Assembly (NCBI GenBank): GCA_023627715.1
Contig: JAMAHW010000012.1
Span: 310,001-374,000, forward strand
Direction: 5' to 3'
Origin: Periconia sp. R9002
Lineage: Eukaryota; Ascomycota; Dothideomycetes; Pleosporales; Periconiaceae
DNA: 64,000 bases
Positions within the stretch are counted from its first letter, which is position 1. Each line of letters opens with the position of its first letter. A program made the position numbers and the translations under genes. The notes under the pieces were generated by a model that was given only the letters and a program-made list of their open reading frames with translations, ran no database searches and had not been told where the DNA came from. Below are positions 45,297-56,217 of this stretch, one piece after another.

Positions 45297-45306
45297 CATA
45301 TATAAA
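45297..45306 (+). promoter_or_regulatory. TATA box of the aldolase gene
   Basis: GCATATATAAACCC lies about 90 bp upstream of the aldolase start at 45396. Good match to a core promoter. Confidence 0.5.
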
Positions 45307-45395
45307 CCCTTCCAGTTCCCCTCCAACAATTTTCCACATTTCTCATTCCAGACCTCACTCTCTGCCAAGAAAAACACCGCGATACAATAGAAGCT

Positions 45396-46651
45396 ATGGC
45401 TCGCCCACTGCCAAGTGGTATTTACACACCGCTGCCAACCTTTTTCCATGAAAATGAAGAGCTTGATCTCGACGCATTCAAAGCGCATGTCAAATATACT
45501 GCCGAGGCAGGAACCATTCCCGTTACCGCAGGAAGTGCGGGCGAGGCCGCACATTTGGTACGTACTGACCCCGGAGTTTTTAGGGCAAGACGATCTTCCA
45601 GGAGAGTGAAGTAACGAAAAGTGGACACGCATTCTCTTCTTTTCTTTTGACCCATTTTCTGTCGTCGAAGGAAAAGCTGCGCATTCACACCGTTAAGTGA
45701 ACGGAGCTGAGACGGTTACTCCTCGCCAAGTACTAACAATAACAGTCGCACGAAGAGCGCATCGCCCTTATCAAAACCGCCCGGTCAACCTTAGACGCTT
45801 CAAATCTCGCCCATATCCCCATCATCGCTGGCGCCGGCGCCGCCTCGACCCGAGAATCGATAACATTGGCCAAGGAAGCTGCAGCCGCTGGAGCAGACTT
45901 CATAATGGTCATTCCACCGGGATACTACGCATCCACACTCGTCGCCAACCGCGAAAGCATCATTGATTTCTTCGTCGATATTGCAGATGCGAGTCCGGTC
46001 CCGGTGATCGTGTACAACTTTCCCGGCGTAAGCGGCGGTATTGACCTTGATAGCGAGATGGTTGTTGAGATCGTCAAGAGGTCCTCCAACGTTGCCGGCG
46101 CGAAGTTGACTTGCGCTTCTGTTGGGAAGATCACGAGGATCACAGCGGTGGTTGATGATGTTGAATTTCAGGCGAAATACCCGAGAAAGTGGAATGTTGG
46201 AAAAGATAGCGCTTGGAGGTACTTCCAAGTAATCGACGGTTACATTGATATCTTGTTGCCCAGCATCGCCAGTGGGGCGGCCGGTGCCATATCTGGGCTT
46301 CCCAACTTCGCGCCTGCAAGTACACCCTCCATAGTTGACTCGTTTGCTTGGCTAATTATCATACAGAGAGTTTGTGTGAAGTTGTGGGAGTTGGCATCGT
46401 CATATCCTGCCCCGGGTTCGCAAGAATATCTTGAAGCACGGCGCATTCAAAACCTGGTTGCTCAAACGGACGGATTTGCGCAAAAAATCGGGTTCGCGGG
46501 TACAAAATTCATATTGAACCAACAATTCGGGTATAGTAAAATGCTTCGGCGGCCTTTGACGCCAACGCCGAACGTAAAAGCGAAAGAGATCATGGAAAAT
46601 GAATGGTATCTGAGAATCATGGCAGAGGAAAAGAATTTGGCAGTGTCTTAG
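45396..46651 (+). CDS. DHDPS/N-acetylneuraminate-lyase family aldolase
   Basis: ATG 45396 (MARPLPSGIYTPLPTFF). Intron 1 (45560-45746) joins GSAGEAAHL to SHEERIALI. The TIM-barrel aldolase features are TAGSAGEAAHL (2-oxoacid binding), VYNFPGVSGGIDLD with the catalytic Tyr, and GAKLTC with the Schiff-base Lys. A second intron, 46316-46366, is best read as GC-AG (donor GCAAGT, branch-like CTAAT, acceptor ACAG); removing its 51 bases joins NFAP to RVCVKLWEL, as in relatives, while leaving it adds 17 residues in frame. About 320 residues when spliced. Related fungal enzymes cleave 2-keto-3-deoxy sugar acids (for example GaaC of galacturonate use) or 4-hydroxy-2-oxoglutarate. It is cytosolic and fits the cleavage step of a sugar-acid route. 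Confidence 0.87.
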
Positions 46652-47696
46652 CTTTATGCGGGTACAATGAAGCTCAACTTTTGCAATGTAACAGAATACC
46701 TCCACATATGGGTTTTACTAAGAGGCACATAAGGGAGATGAGCCGTGCGTAGGCAAAAGACAAATGTTGCCATGATTTGCAGATGCGCATGCTCCGTATC
46801 ACTCAATTTGTGATACCCCAACAATTCCGAACCGTTCAATAATTAGAAAAACCCGCTCACCTCCTTTTTGCGAAACAATCTTTGATCAGAAAATCTTGGA
46901 CGCCTTGTTTGCCCCTTTTTAAGAAATTGCGCGCTGTTGGACATGGCTACTCTTTCGGTATAGCACGCAATGAGAACACAACCCAGTCATTCCACCCACT
47001 GCTTCTTGCGATCTGAATTTTAGTAACCACGTACGGCGAGTACAATCACTTCCGACGTATCGTGCCATATCGAGCCATGATACAGGCATGTTGTAGATGC
47101 AGCTGGGCTGTAACCCAATTGCTGACTGAGAGGTAGGTCAGGTGAGTTGAACCTGAGGTCATGTTCAATAGTTATTGTTGCACTGTAACTTAACTCTTCG
47201 GTAACGGGGGTAGTGGGTGTAACTGCTATGTTTAAACCGGCTGTAGTGCTTGAGTGACCGAGTGACACCATGCACGGGGTTTTTTTTTCCCTCGTCTTTG
47301 TTCGAAGAAAATGAAGATACGTTTTGAGATTATTGAATTCATAAAAACACCCAAAATTACAAGAAACCATGTGAGCTAAGGAATAATACAATTTGTGAGT
47401 TTCAAACTAATGATAGACCGAATGAACTCATCCCGATTCCTGCGTGAATGGTTCAGTGAATACAATGTTTGATGTTCTGAAGGTAGTGGTTTTACTAAAG
47501 TGGCTATGTGTGCACAATGAGGTATTACAACCTCCCACAGGTCGCGCCCTGTGACTGTACACGCGTAAAAGATGCACATATATAAATTTTTCAACTTCTC
47601 ACTGTAGATCACGGAATAAAATCGAAACGGCATCTATCTACAGTTCGAACGTATTGTACTATCCAACGCTTTGGATCCCTTTGACAGTCAAGAACT
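46652..47696. other. 1-kb intergenic region
   Basis: AT-rich, with a T9 run at 47279-47288. TATA-like ACATATATAAA at 47576-47586 precedes the next gene by about 110 bp. No gene recognised. Confidence 0.5.
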
Positions 47697-48581
47697 ATGG
47701 CCTCTACATTTTCCGAAAATAGGTCTGAATTATTGCAAGATTATGGATTTGGGGGAGGGAACGGTAATGAGGGTATCGCACTGATGAAACATACTACAAC
47801 AGGCGAAAAAGTCATCCGTAAGAAATTACTCCGACATATTGATGCACATGAAGCCAGAGCAATGCAGAGATTGGTCGGTCACGACAACATTGTTCAGTTG
47901 CGACACATTTCCCACGCCTCAGAACCGGAATCAGAAGATTGTTCAGGATTATTAGACGGCAATGTGTTGTACATGGAGTATTGTGATCTTGGTAGTTTGA
48001 GTAAGCTCATGGAGAGGCACAAGGCGGCCAAGATGAAAGTACCGGAAGCCTTTATTTGGCATGTACTCATTTCAATCACTGAGGCATTGAAATATTGCCA
48101 TGAAGGAGTCTACGAAGATGAGAAATGGGTGCCCATTGCGCATGGCGATGTTTGTCCCAACAATATCCTCTTCTCTTCCTCCGGGGCCACAGATAGATTT
48201 CCCCGCGTTGTTCTTGCAGACTTTGGAAGCTCTATCGACTTTTCTAACGAACCCGATATCTCTGAAGGATTGGTAACCAAGACGTTGGAAGATGCTTTCC
48301 GGCTTGACTTCAGTGGGCTCGTCAACTCCGCTGGCCCTCTATGCATGTGCGAGAATGGAAAGGACATCTACGTGCCTCTGTTCTCTTTGAAAGACCTTAT
48401 TGGAGAGAGTGAGTTTAGATACTCTGAAGAACTCAAAGCGGTGCTTGAAGGTGGCATGAAACTTGTGTATGGGCAGAACTCAGAAGACGCCTCTCGATAT
48501 GACTTGGTGTCCTCCATAGAGGAATTGAGTGCTAGGTTTCTCACACGGGAACTTGGTGGGGAACTTCTTTTGCCTCACTAA
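47697..48581 (+). CDS. Protein-kinase-like protein, reduced C-lobe
   Basis: Intronless, 294 residues. The kinase fold is visible: a Gly-rich DYGFGGGNGNEGIAL in place of the P-loop near residue 17, VIRKKLLRH with the likely ATP-binding Lys, GHDNIVQL, hinge LYMEYCDLGSL, catalytic loop IAHGDVCPNNIL (HGD for HRD, Lys replaced by Pro-Asn context), and DFG in LADFGSS. After DFG there is no APE motif or normal activation segment; the C-lobe is only about 110 residues. Such fungal kinase-like proteins are common near HET and NLR genes. It may be active on unusual substrates or a pseudokinase. No targeting signal. Confidence 0.75.
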   Translation: MASTFSENRSELLQDYGFGGGNGNEGIALMKHTTTGEKVIRKKLLRHIDAHEARAMQRLVGHDNIVQLRHISHASEPESEDCSGLLDGNVLYMEYCDLGSLSKLMERHKAAKMKVPEAFIWHVLISITEALKYCHEGVYEDEKWVPIAHGDVCPNNILFSSSGATDRFPRVVLADFGSSIDFSNEPDISEGLVTKTLEDAFRLDFSGLVNSAGPLCMCENGKDIYVPLFSLKDLIGESEFRYSEELKAVLEGGMKLVYGQNSEDASRYDLVSSIEELSARFLTRELGGELLLPH

Positions 48582-49632
48582 TTCTTTACTTGTCTTGCGT
48601 TAGGGGTACTTGGTAGAGTTTCAGCTGTTCCTTCATCTCGTCGCCTAGCCGCCTGCTAAGGCCTCATGTAAACAGAGTTAGGTCAACAGCCGTGTAGACC
48701 GCCAGTGCAACCATCAACTATACCAGAGGTACTCAATCATCAATTAATACTTCTCATGAATAATCTCACTGCTGGTACATTGAGCTTCACATTTACTGGT
48801 CCGGGAATAGCTGAATTATGCCCCGGCGCATCCATAAATCCCACGGCATCCCTAATACTTGAAACGCGGACTTCATTGGAGAAGAAATGCGCGGAAAACT
48901 TCCGATGATGAAACATCGCACGATCTTCGCTTTGTAATGGCTCTATAGCCTGGTCATGTAGTGCGCACCCTAGGCTGATAGTAGTCCTTAGTGCTATGGG
49001 TTAATTGCATGGGTAGGTTCAGCAGCTGCTTCGCGATACGAAACAATCTGAAGAGTTGACAATACTTTTTCCTTGTTAAAAAACAATGATAATCTGATTA
49101 TCGTCGGATTTTTTCCATGTACGCTCAATGTCTATGTAGCCATCTATGGAAGCATGTTAATTTGATATGAGTAGGTGGTGTCGATTCAGATTTTAATTGA
49201 TCATTAATCCGATCTGATCCGCGCCGATCATGCAAATCGATTTCTCCGCTGCGCCACTTCCAAACAATGCGAAAATAGGACGAATGAATGCAGTCAATGC
49301 AATTTTCAGCGTATTATCTCCTTCCTGTCTGTTGAGTGGATGCGGGGTTTAATGAGTTTGGGGCAACGCGCAAATTAGCCGAAATCCTAAAAAGCCTCGT
49401 TGTAGAAGGTATGACCAAACAATGCGCTGCGCTAGCCTTTACACGTTTAAGCTCAAGGGTGTTTGTCCGAGGGAAGGATTAACTGCGGATATTATACATA
49501 TTGTTATCAGGTAGGGGCCTGCACAGCAAATGATGTAGCCATCAAACGCAATGTTTATATATTAGATGTGTGAACACTTAACTTTGGGGTTCTCGATAAT
49601 AACAGCCCACTTGGTCCTGATTCCCATCCGCC
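48582..49632. other. 1-kb AT-rich intergenic region
   Basis: No gene recognised. A TATA-like GTTTATATATTAG at 49553-49565 is about 70 bp before the S41 gene start. Confidence 0.5.
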
Positions 49633-52252
49633 ATGCGTCTGCTATTTTTCAATTCACTGTTCTTTTGGTCAACGCTGTCTCCGTCATACGTAACAGCAGA
49701 GGATGCAGAATGCGGTCGCATTGAGCAACTTCAGAAGTCGGCGCAGGCCGCTCAACCGTCAGGTACACTCCCGCCCGTGTCAGATTTTTGGAAATTTTTG
49801 GTTACTTACTTAGTTTAACAGCAGTACCTGTATCAATTCCTATAAAAGCAACAGTCGATTGTATTCGAAATATCTCTGTCAACTGGAATCGGGTCTATGA
49901 CACTTCCACCATGCTGAGCTGGATGTCAAACTATCTAGACTTTGACACAAGTATGAAGCTCCTCTTTGCGAGAATTGGAGACTTTACTTATCAGACATTA
50001 ACTTTTGTACTAGCCCTTGATTACCTCAAGAACCCTCCGCCGGACTATCCCTATCCTGCACATGACTTGAAAGCTAGACTAGCGGAGGTGAAGGCCAAAG
50101 TAGATAACAACTCTTACGCCAATGAATACGACTTCGAAGTTGAGCTGTTCGAAAAAGTTTTTGCCCCAGCTCACAGCGGGCATACGATCTTTTATCCTGA
50201 CATGCTTACAAGTATGGTTCGTCTTTTTCCTCATGGTAGGTATGATACTAATATGCATTCACTCTTTCAGATCCGTGGGTATGGAGTCGGACCGTTTCCT
50301 TAGTATCGATCAGTGAAGACGGAAGTGCACTTCCCAAGATTTACTTCAGAGGTAAACGCGGTTTAAATCAAACATCGTTCAGGTCATGGTTAATGTGATA
50401 ATAGATGATATTATTAACTCTCAATCAACTGCTTCACCTGTCTCCAAGATCGACGGAGTCGATGCCATCAAATTCATCGAAGATCTCGTATTTAGAGCTG
50501 CCGCTCAGGACCCCGATGCTGGGTACAACGCCATGTTCTACAACAAAGCATACGTCGCAGCCAAGATCTCAAATGGTGGATACTTTGCGCAAGGAGGGCG
50601 TACGAGCAACATCTATCCAGGCGAGAACACAACCTACACATTCGAAAACGGAACGAGTGTCACCATTGACAACGTAGCGCTTTTAAGATATGATTTCACT
50701 GGCGCCGGCAATAACTACTATTTTACGAATCGCTACAACGGTGATCATTATTCTTATAACCCGATTTCGTTCCCTGTTGATTCGCCCGGATATCCTACAC
50801 CACTTGTTGCTACTAAAGACGGAACTCTCGGTGGCTACTATCTTCAGGGAGAGGGGTTCGAAGATGTCGCCGTTTTGAGTGTGTTGTCGTTCGACCCACA
50901 GTCTGTTGTTGAGTACCAAGCTGTTGCAGAGACCTTTCTAGCGGATGCTGTAAGGGATGGAAAGAAGAAGTAAGTCAAATTCTTGTTTATAAGGACTGTC
51001 CAGTTACCGAGGATGCTTGGATGTATCAGGAAATCATAGCACATTGCGGTCTTGTTGAAAGGTCGTTATATATTGATACCATGCTGACCTATGATCTCAG
51101 ACTCGTTGTGGACTTGAGCGCAAATAATGGAGGAGCAATCCTCTCAGCCTACGACTTATTCAGACAGCTGTTTCCTCAAACCGAACAAAAAGGCTTGACG
51201 CGTTGGCGAAAAAACCCCGTTCAAGCCACTCTCGTCAGAGTGAACCCCAAGATAGTGCCAGAAAATTTTAATTCCAACACCGCAGGTGACGAGGAAATCA
51301 TCTCCTATGAGAGACCCTGGAACTATCGCACTGATTTAGACATCGATGGAAAGCATTTCACGAGCGCAGAGCAGAAGTTTGCGGATCACCCATATAAGGG
51401 GTCCAACTACAGCTCGCTTCTTCAATGGGATCTAAACGACCCATTTGTGACTTGGAAAGGACCTACCGCTTTTGGCACAAACATCACGGGATACGGAAAT
51501 AGGACAAATTTCAAACAACCATTCGCGGCTGAAGATATCATCATGGTACGTAACTCGTCTTTAGTCCCGAAGAAGAATTTCTTTCGACGTTCGGCCCGCG
51601 CTAACTTGACGCACAGGTGACGGATGGATTTTGCGCTTCATCTTGTTTCCTGTTCAGCGACTTCATGAAAAACCAAGGCCACGTGAAATCTATCGCCATT
51701 GGCGGCCGTGCAAATACTAACCCGATGCAAGCTGTCGGGGGAGTCAAAGGCGGCCAACTTTCCACATGGTATAATCTGTTCCAATTTGTCTACGGTGACC
51801 AGCGCGCCATGTGGGAGAAAAACATGGATGACGAAGATGCCACATGGCTCAGAAATAATTGGGTTAACCATCATGAGTTCCAGGGGTTCACCGCCACAGC
51901 AGGAGTGAATATCAGAGATGTTGTGCAGCCGGATCATGTCTCAGATGGAATTTCTGCCCAGTTTGTGCATGAAGACGCTGATTGCCGGTTGTTTTATACT
52001 AGGGATATGATTGTGGATGTGACGAATACGTGGAAGAAGGCGGCCCGCGCTGCTTGGAATGGGGACAAGTGTGTCTCAGGAGGTCTATCAAAGAGGAGCA
52101 GTACGAACGTTGAGAGAAAGAGAAGTGAGGGAGCGGGAACGACTGCACACACAGTAACATCAGTGAAGACAAAAAGGGTAGTGGTGCGCGAAGAATCAAT
52201 TGTAAAAGATGAAGTCTGGCGAATGGTGCATGGACGCAAGGCTTTTGAGTAA
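49633..52252 (+). CDS. Secreted S41-family (CPAF-like) serine peptidase
   Basis: ATG 49633, signal peptide MRLLFFNSLFFWSTLSPSYVTA. Several introns (near 49761-49821, 50233-50270, 50350-50383, 50969-51105 and 51545-51616) connect a single long protein of about 750 residues. The N-terminal part (DCIRNISVNWNRVYDTSTMLSW, YDFEVELFEKVFAPAHSGHTIFYPD) is the usual pro/cap domain of fungal S41 proteins. The peptidase core has LVVDLSANNGGAILSAYDLF and VTDGFCASSCFLFSDFM, with the nucleophile Ser in the CASSC motif, and SIAIGGRANTNPMQAVGG after it. The family resembles chlamydial CPAF and fungal secreted tail-specific proteases. The C-terminus is a basic Ser/Lys-rich tail. Exact exon edges are approximate. 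Confidence 0.85.
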
Positions 52253-55200
52253 ACATAAGATACTCTGTAGTGGAATTTCATAAACTGGGGCTTGAGATCG
52301 GTTTCAATTTGAATAATAGATCACGATCGAAAGTTTCTTTTAGCCCTGATCATCGTAGAGTATTGTATCAAGTTTCTGTATATATCAATCAGTGTTTATA
52401 TTAGCAAGCGAGTGATCCAAATCCTTCGCAGTATCAAGCAAAGTATCAATTTCGCACGAATTTTGTCTTTGATTGTTTGTTAAACTTGAAAACAAATAAT
52501 GTACAAATTCAATTCACCCTTGAAACCTCATGAAGCCCTCACTCCACGCGCATCTCCCATAATATTCTGGTTTCACACTCTTTTCGATCACATTCTCGTT
52601 ACTCTCCAACCTTATTAGAGTTTTATGCTTTCATATATGTAAACTTACTATGCTTCTCGAAGTCAATTCAGGAGACATGATTCACGAAGTTTTTTCTTTC
52701 TTTCACAAATCACTGTTGTTGCCTCAGCTGGTGGTCCAATTTCGAAGTTTTCTCAACCTCATATCTCCATATGTGAAAAACAGAGAAAATTAAAAAGGGT
52801 CCAACGATGTAGACTGCACTGACCATATCAGAAAAAGTTAGTTCTCATTCCAGGGATGGATGCAAATCATCCATGTCATTTATAGAGCTGAATACCCACT
52901 TTGAAACGTCCTCAGCGGAGATCATACGCACAGGTATATTGATAAGCACGTGGTAAATCTTGTCTGGAACATAAAAACATACAAGTGCGTAGATATATAT
53001 ACCTACTCAAGTTGGTAGTGCCTTATCACTTCTCCAGAATAGCGAACCAAAGAAGGGATGTGGTCTGGTTTATGAATGTAAAGGAGAAATTTTCAGACTG
53101 AAGGCTCTCTGGGCCCTGAACTTCGAAGCATGGACGCATGGACGCATATTGGTGGGTCCTCCAAAGAACGGGTACTGCCGGAAAATGGCTCATCAATCGT
53201 GGGTTAGATTCCAGTCAGTGCTCATTAAACTCACCCTGAACATCAGCGGCACACTGAAGGTGGGGGAATGAAATGTCAGCAATAGAATAAAACCTGTTTC
53301 TTCCCGGTGTGCAATCGAATTTCTAACGAATGGACCCAGTTAAGTAAGCAATGCTGCGGTTCAAGAAACCATGGTGCGAATACTGCAAAACAACATTGTG
53401 CGGCAGCCTATGTTCGCTATGTGGCGGAACTCGTTGTTCAAATTGAATAAAATTAAATACTTCGAATATTAATCAACGATTTTTCTGTTGACTTTGACCC
53501 CCGTATACAACGGCAATCTTGTACAGCAAACAAGAAATTCCCAGTCCTTTCTCTTTTTGTTGCAATCACATGTGGAAATTACCATGGCGTGACATTTCAA
53601 GTGTCTCGCACATGAAGCCAGCTGAGTTTGCAGAACGAATTTAGACCCACATGACTAAATTATGACGTGCAGATATACGGGTCGCTAACAGCTTTCATTC
53701 CGGGTGTCAGGTTTGACGGCGGGAAACAGAGCACATGCATGGGCACATGTGTGACAAGTGGATCATGCCGCCACGGCCAAGATTGTTACCCCCAAAAAGG
53801 TGTCAGGAAACCCCCGAGGTCTTTCCTAAATCTGTAAACTGTTTTGAGCAGAACATGCGACGCAGTGTTTGTAACACTATGTCGAAGCAACTATTTATAA
53901 AACATAACGGGCTCCTCATACCAATTCGCCGTCAAATTTGCTTCAAACTGAGGCAACTGCTTGATTGAAACTTAATTGGAAAACGCTAGTCAAAAATATC
54001 ATTGATGCTTCAACTTCAATGGGTTATGTCTGGATCGGAGGACGTTGCTATGGGACAAACAGGCAGCCCGGCGATCTAAACTGAATGAAGATTGATGGCG
54101 TACACGCCACCGACCGACAATCTCTCGTTTGATTTTAAACAGTAAGTCTAGGCAGCATGTATGCATACAGACCTAGGGCAAGGGAGAGGCAGTAGGAACG
54201 CTACTACCTGAACTGGTAAAAGGTGAAGTGAAGAACCACGTGAACAAAAAGTCTAGGCTTCTTTTGCAAACTTTCCTCATCCTTCCTTACCCCTTGTAAC
54301 TCCGCTGATACTGATGCTATCGTGATTCTCACCGCCAAATCTCGCTAGATGGAGCTGGATACTTTGCCAGCCCGTTGAATCCTAGAAAACAGTTGCCCAC
54401 TCGGCGGTTCTATGACACAGGTTTTTGTGACACCGGTATTAGGAAAATGACCTTCCTAAAGAACTACACTAAAAATCATAGTGAAGTACTTAGACACACC
54501 AATGATTTCATCTAAGCGAACGCCGTCGGCATTTTCGTGCTCATCTCCTCGGCAGTTTGGCATCCACAACCGACAAACTAGCACCGGCAATCTGGCGGCT
54601 CATATGCTCTTGAATCATGATAAATCTGGTGATGCGATAGGACAGCCTTATCCAATTTTTGTGGGTGCTTTGTTAAGTCCTGATGCTATATCTGGGTTGT
54701 TGACGACGATAAAAACGGTTGGGATCGGGACGGCGTGGCGCAATCATTAACTGGCCGTGTTATTATCCCCATCGCTGCTGCGTTTTTCATCTCTCACGTT
54801 GTCTAGGTACGTCAAATTGTACAAAGGAAACATACCCCGCTTGTTTCGTGATTGATCCTTCCTTTCTCGGATGCATGCACCCGTTGAGCTTACCATTTTT
54901 TTGGTGCGATATAGCAGGTTGACGAGTCCACACTCATCAGTTCATGGGTGATGATCATCAACCTGGTCCCTGATAACTAACTGCAGGGTCTAGAGCACAG
55001 AAGAGATTGGGGGAAACGCCGTTTGGACGTTGCCAACGGCGTGCATTACCGTTGATGGAAGATACGCAAACTTTATTTTGGCGGGAGAGTTATCGCGACC
55101 CGTGTCCCCGTTTTTTTTTTCGTCATGCAATCGCACGGTGACATCCTTGCATAGGTATCACGTGCCTATGTAGTGAGCACTGGGAGGAGTGGAGCATGAC

Positions 55201-56217
55201 AGGTTGACAGCGCGGCTCGTGAGGCCGAGAAATCCCCACATTCCTCCACCGCCACGGACAAGGATTATGAAACGTGGGCAACGTGGGCAATGTATGCAAG
55301 GCACATGGCATCACACATGCACGGCTCATGCGCGGGTCGTGCACGGCTCTTGCATGCTTCGTGCAAGTAGAATGGATACCAACCACCTGGGTGTTGAAAT
55401 TGCGCAATGCCACAGAAAGTTTAAAGTAACGGATCTATACTAAATACATACTGACATGTTCGGGATCACTGACTGAACAGAGTGAAAGCACCGAACCATT
55501 CGGCTATCGTTGCTCTAGCTTGTGCTGTGCACGTGGAGTGCTGCCGAAGCCTACCTTACAACCGGGCAAGTTTAGTTTTTATACATCCTCTGGCACAAAT
55601 TTTGTTCATTGCTTTGTATGATTAATCATTACAACTTACCACCCTAACCAGTGTCAAATTTCGCGTGGTGGCAAAGTGTTATCACGGCAGAACATTATCT
55701 CTTCTGCGAACAACTCAGTTCCATCACAATGTCTCGGACGACACTGCCTAGGGTAACATTTAATACCAATAAGAGTCTCACCATTGATGGTCAGTTGTTC
55801 AACTACAAAACATCTAGATCCTCGTTCAATTTTCATATCGTACTGACCTAATTTGAAAGGGATTGACGTTGAACCCAAGGGATTCGTATTGATCTTGTTA
55901 AGGGCAAGAGACTGTCATTTTCGTGCGCAACTAATCTACTACAGGTATAGATTGCCGTTCACGCTAAAGTCACAAACCGCCGCCGCTCTTACACTAAATC
56001 GACTAGCTGTTCTGACCGCCCATGACTCTGTCTGCGCCATGCGATCCGACTCAGGCCTCCTGTGGCGGTCGCCTTGCACAATTCTCGTCACACGCTATGC
56101 TTCCTGCGAAGACATGCCAGGAACTCGAAACATGGAGGACGAAAACACATCATATATGGGGTTCGCCAGCTCGTGCGTATTACATCGAATGGATAATTGT
56201 GCATTCACTTTCCCAAG
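52253..56217. other. 4-kb gene-poor region
   Basis: The longest stretch without a convincing gene. AT-rich to about 54000. A hairpin with 8-bp arms ACGCCGTT/AACGGCGT and an 11-nt loop is at 55016-55042. A GC-richer patch at 55120-55380 repeats TGCACGGCTC (55318 and 55340) and ACGTGGGCA. A frame at 54481-54750 (starting GTG) and others lack family features. It may hold lncRNA or decayed repeats. Confidence 0.45.

Noticed and set aside
53735..53968. 77-codon frame in the gene-poor block
   Set aside because: No motif, no start context and no neighbouring splice signals.
54481..54750. 89-codon frame
   Set aside because: It begins with GTG, not ATG, and has no recognisable family; could be chance.
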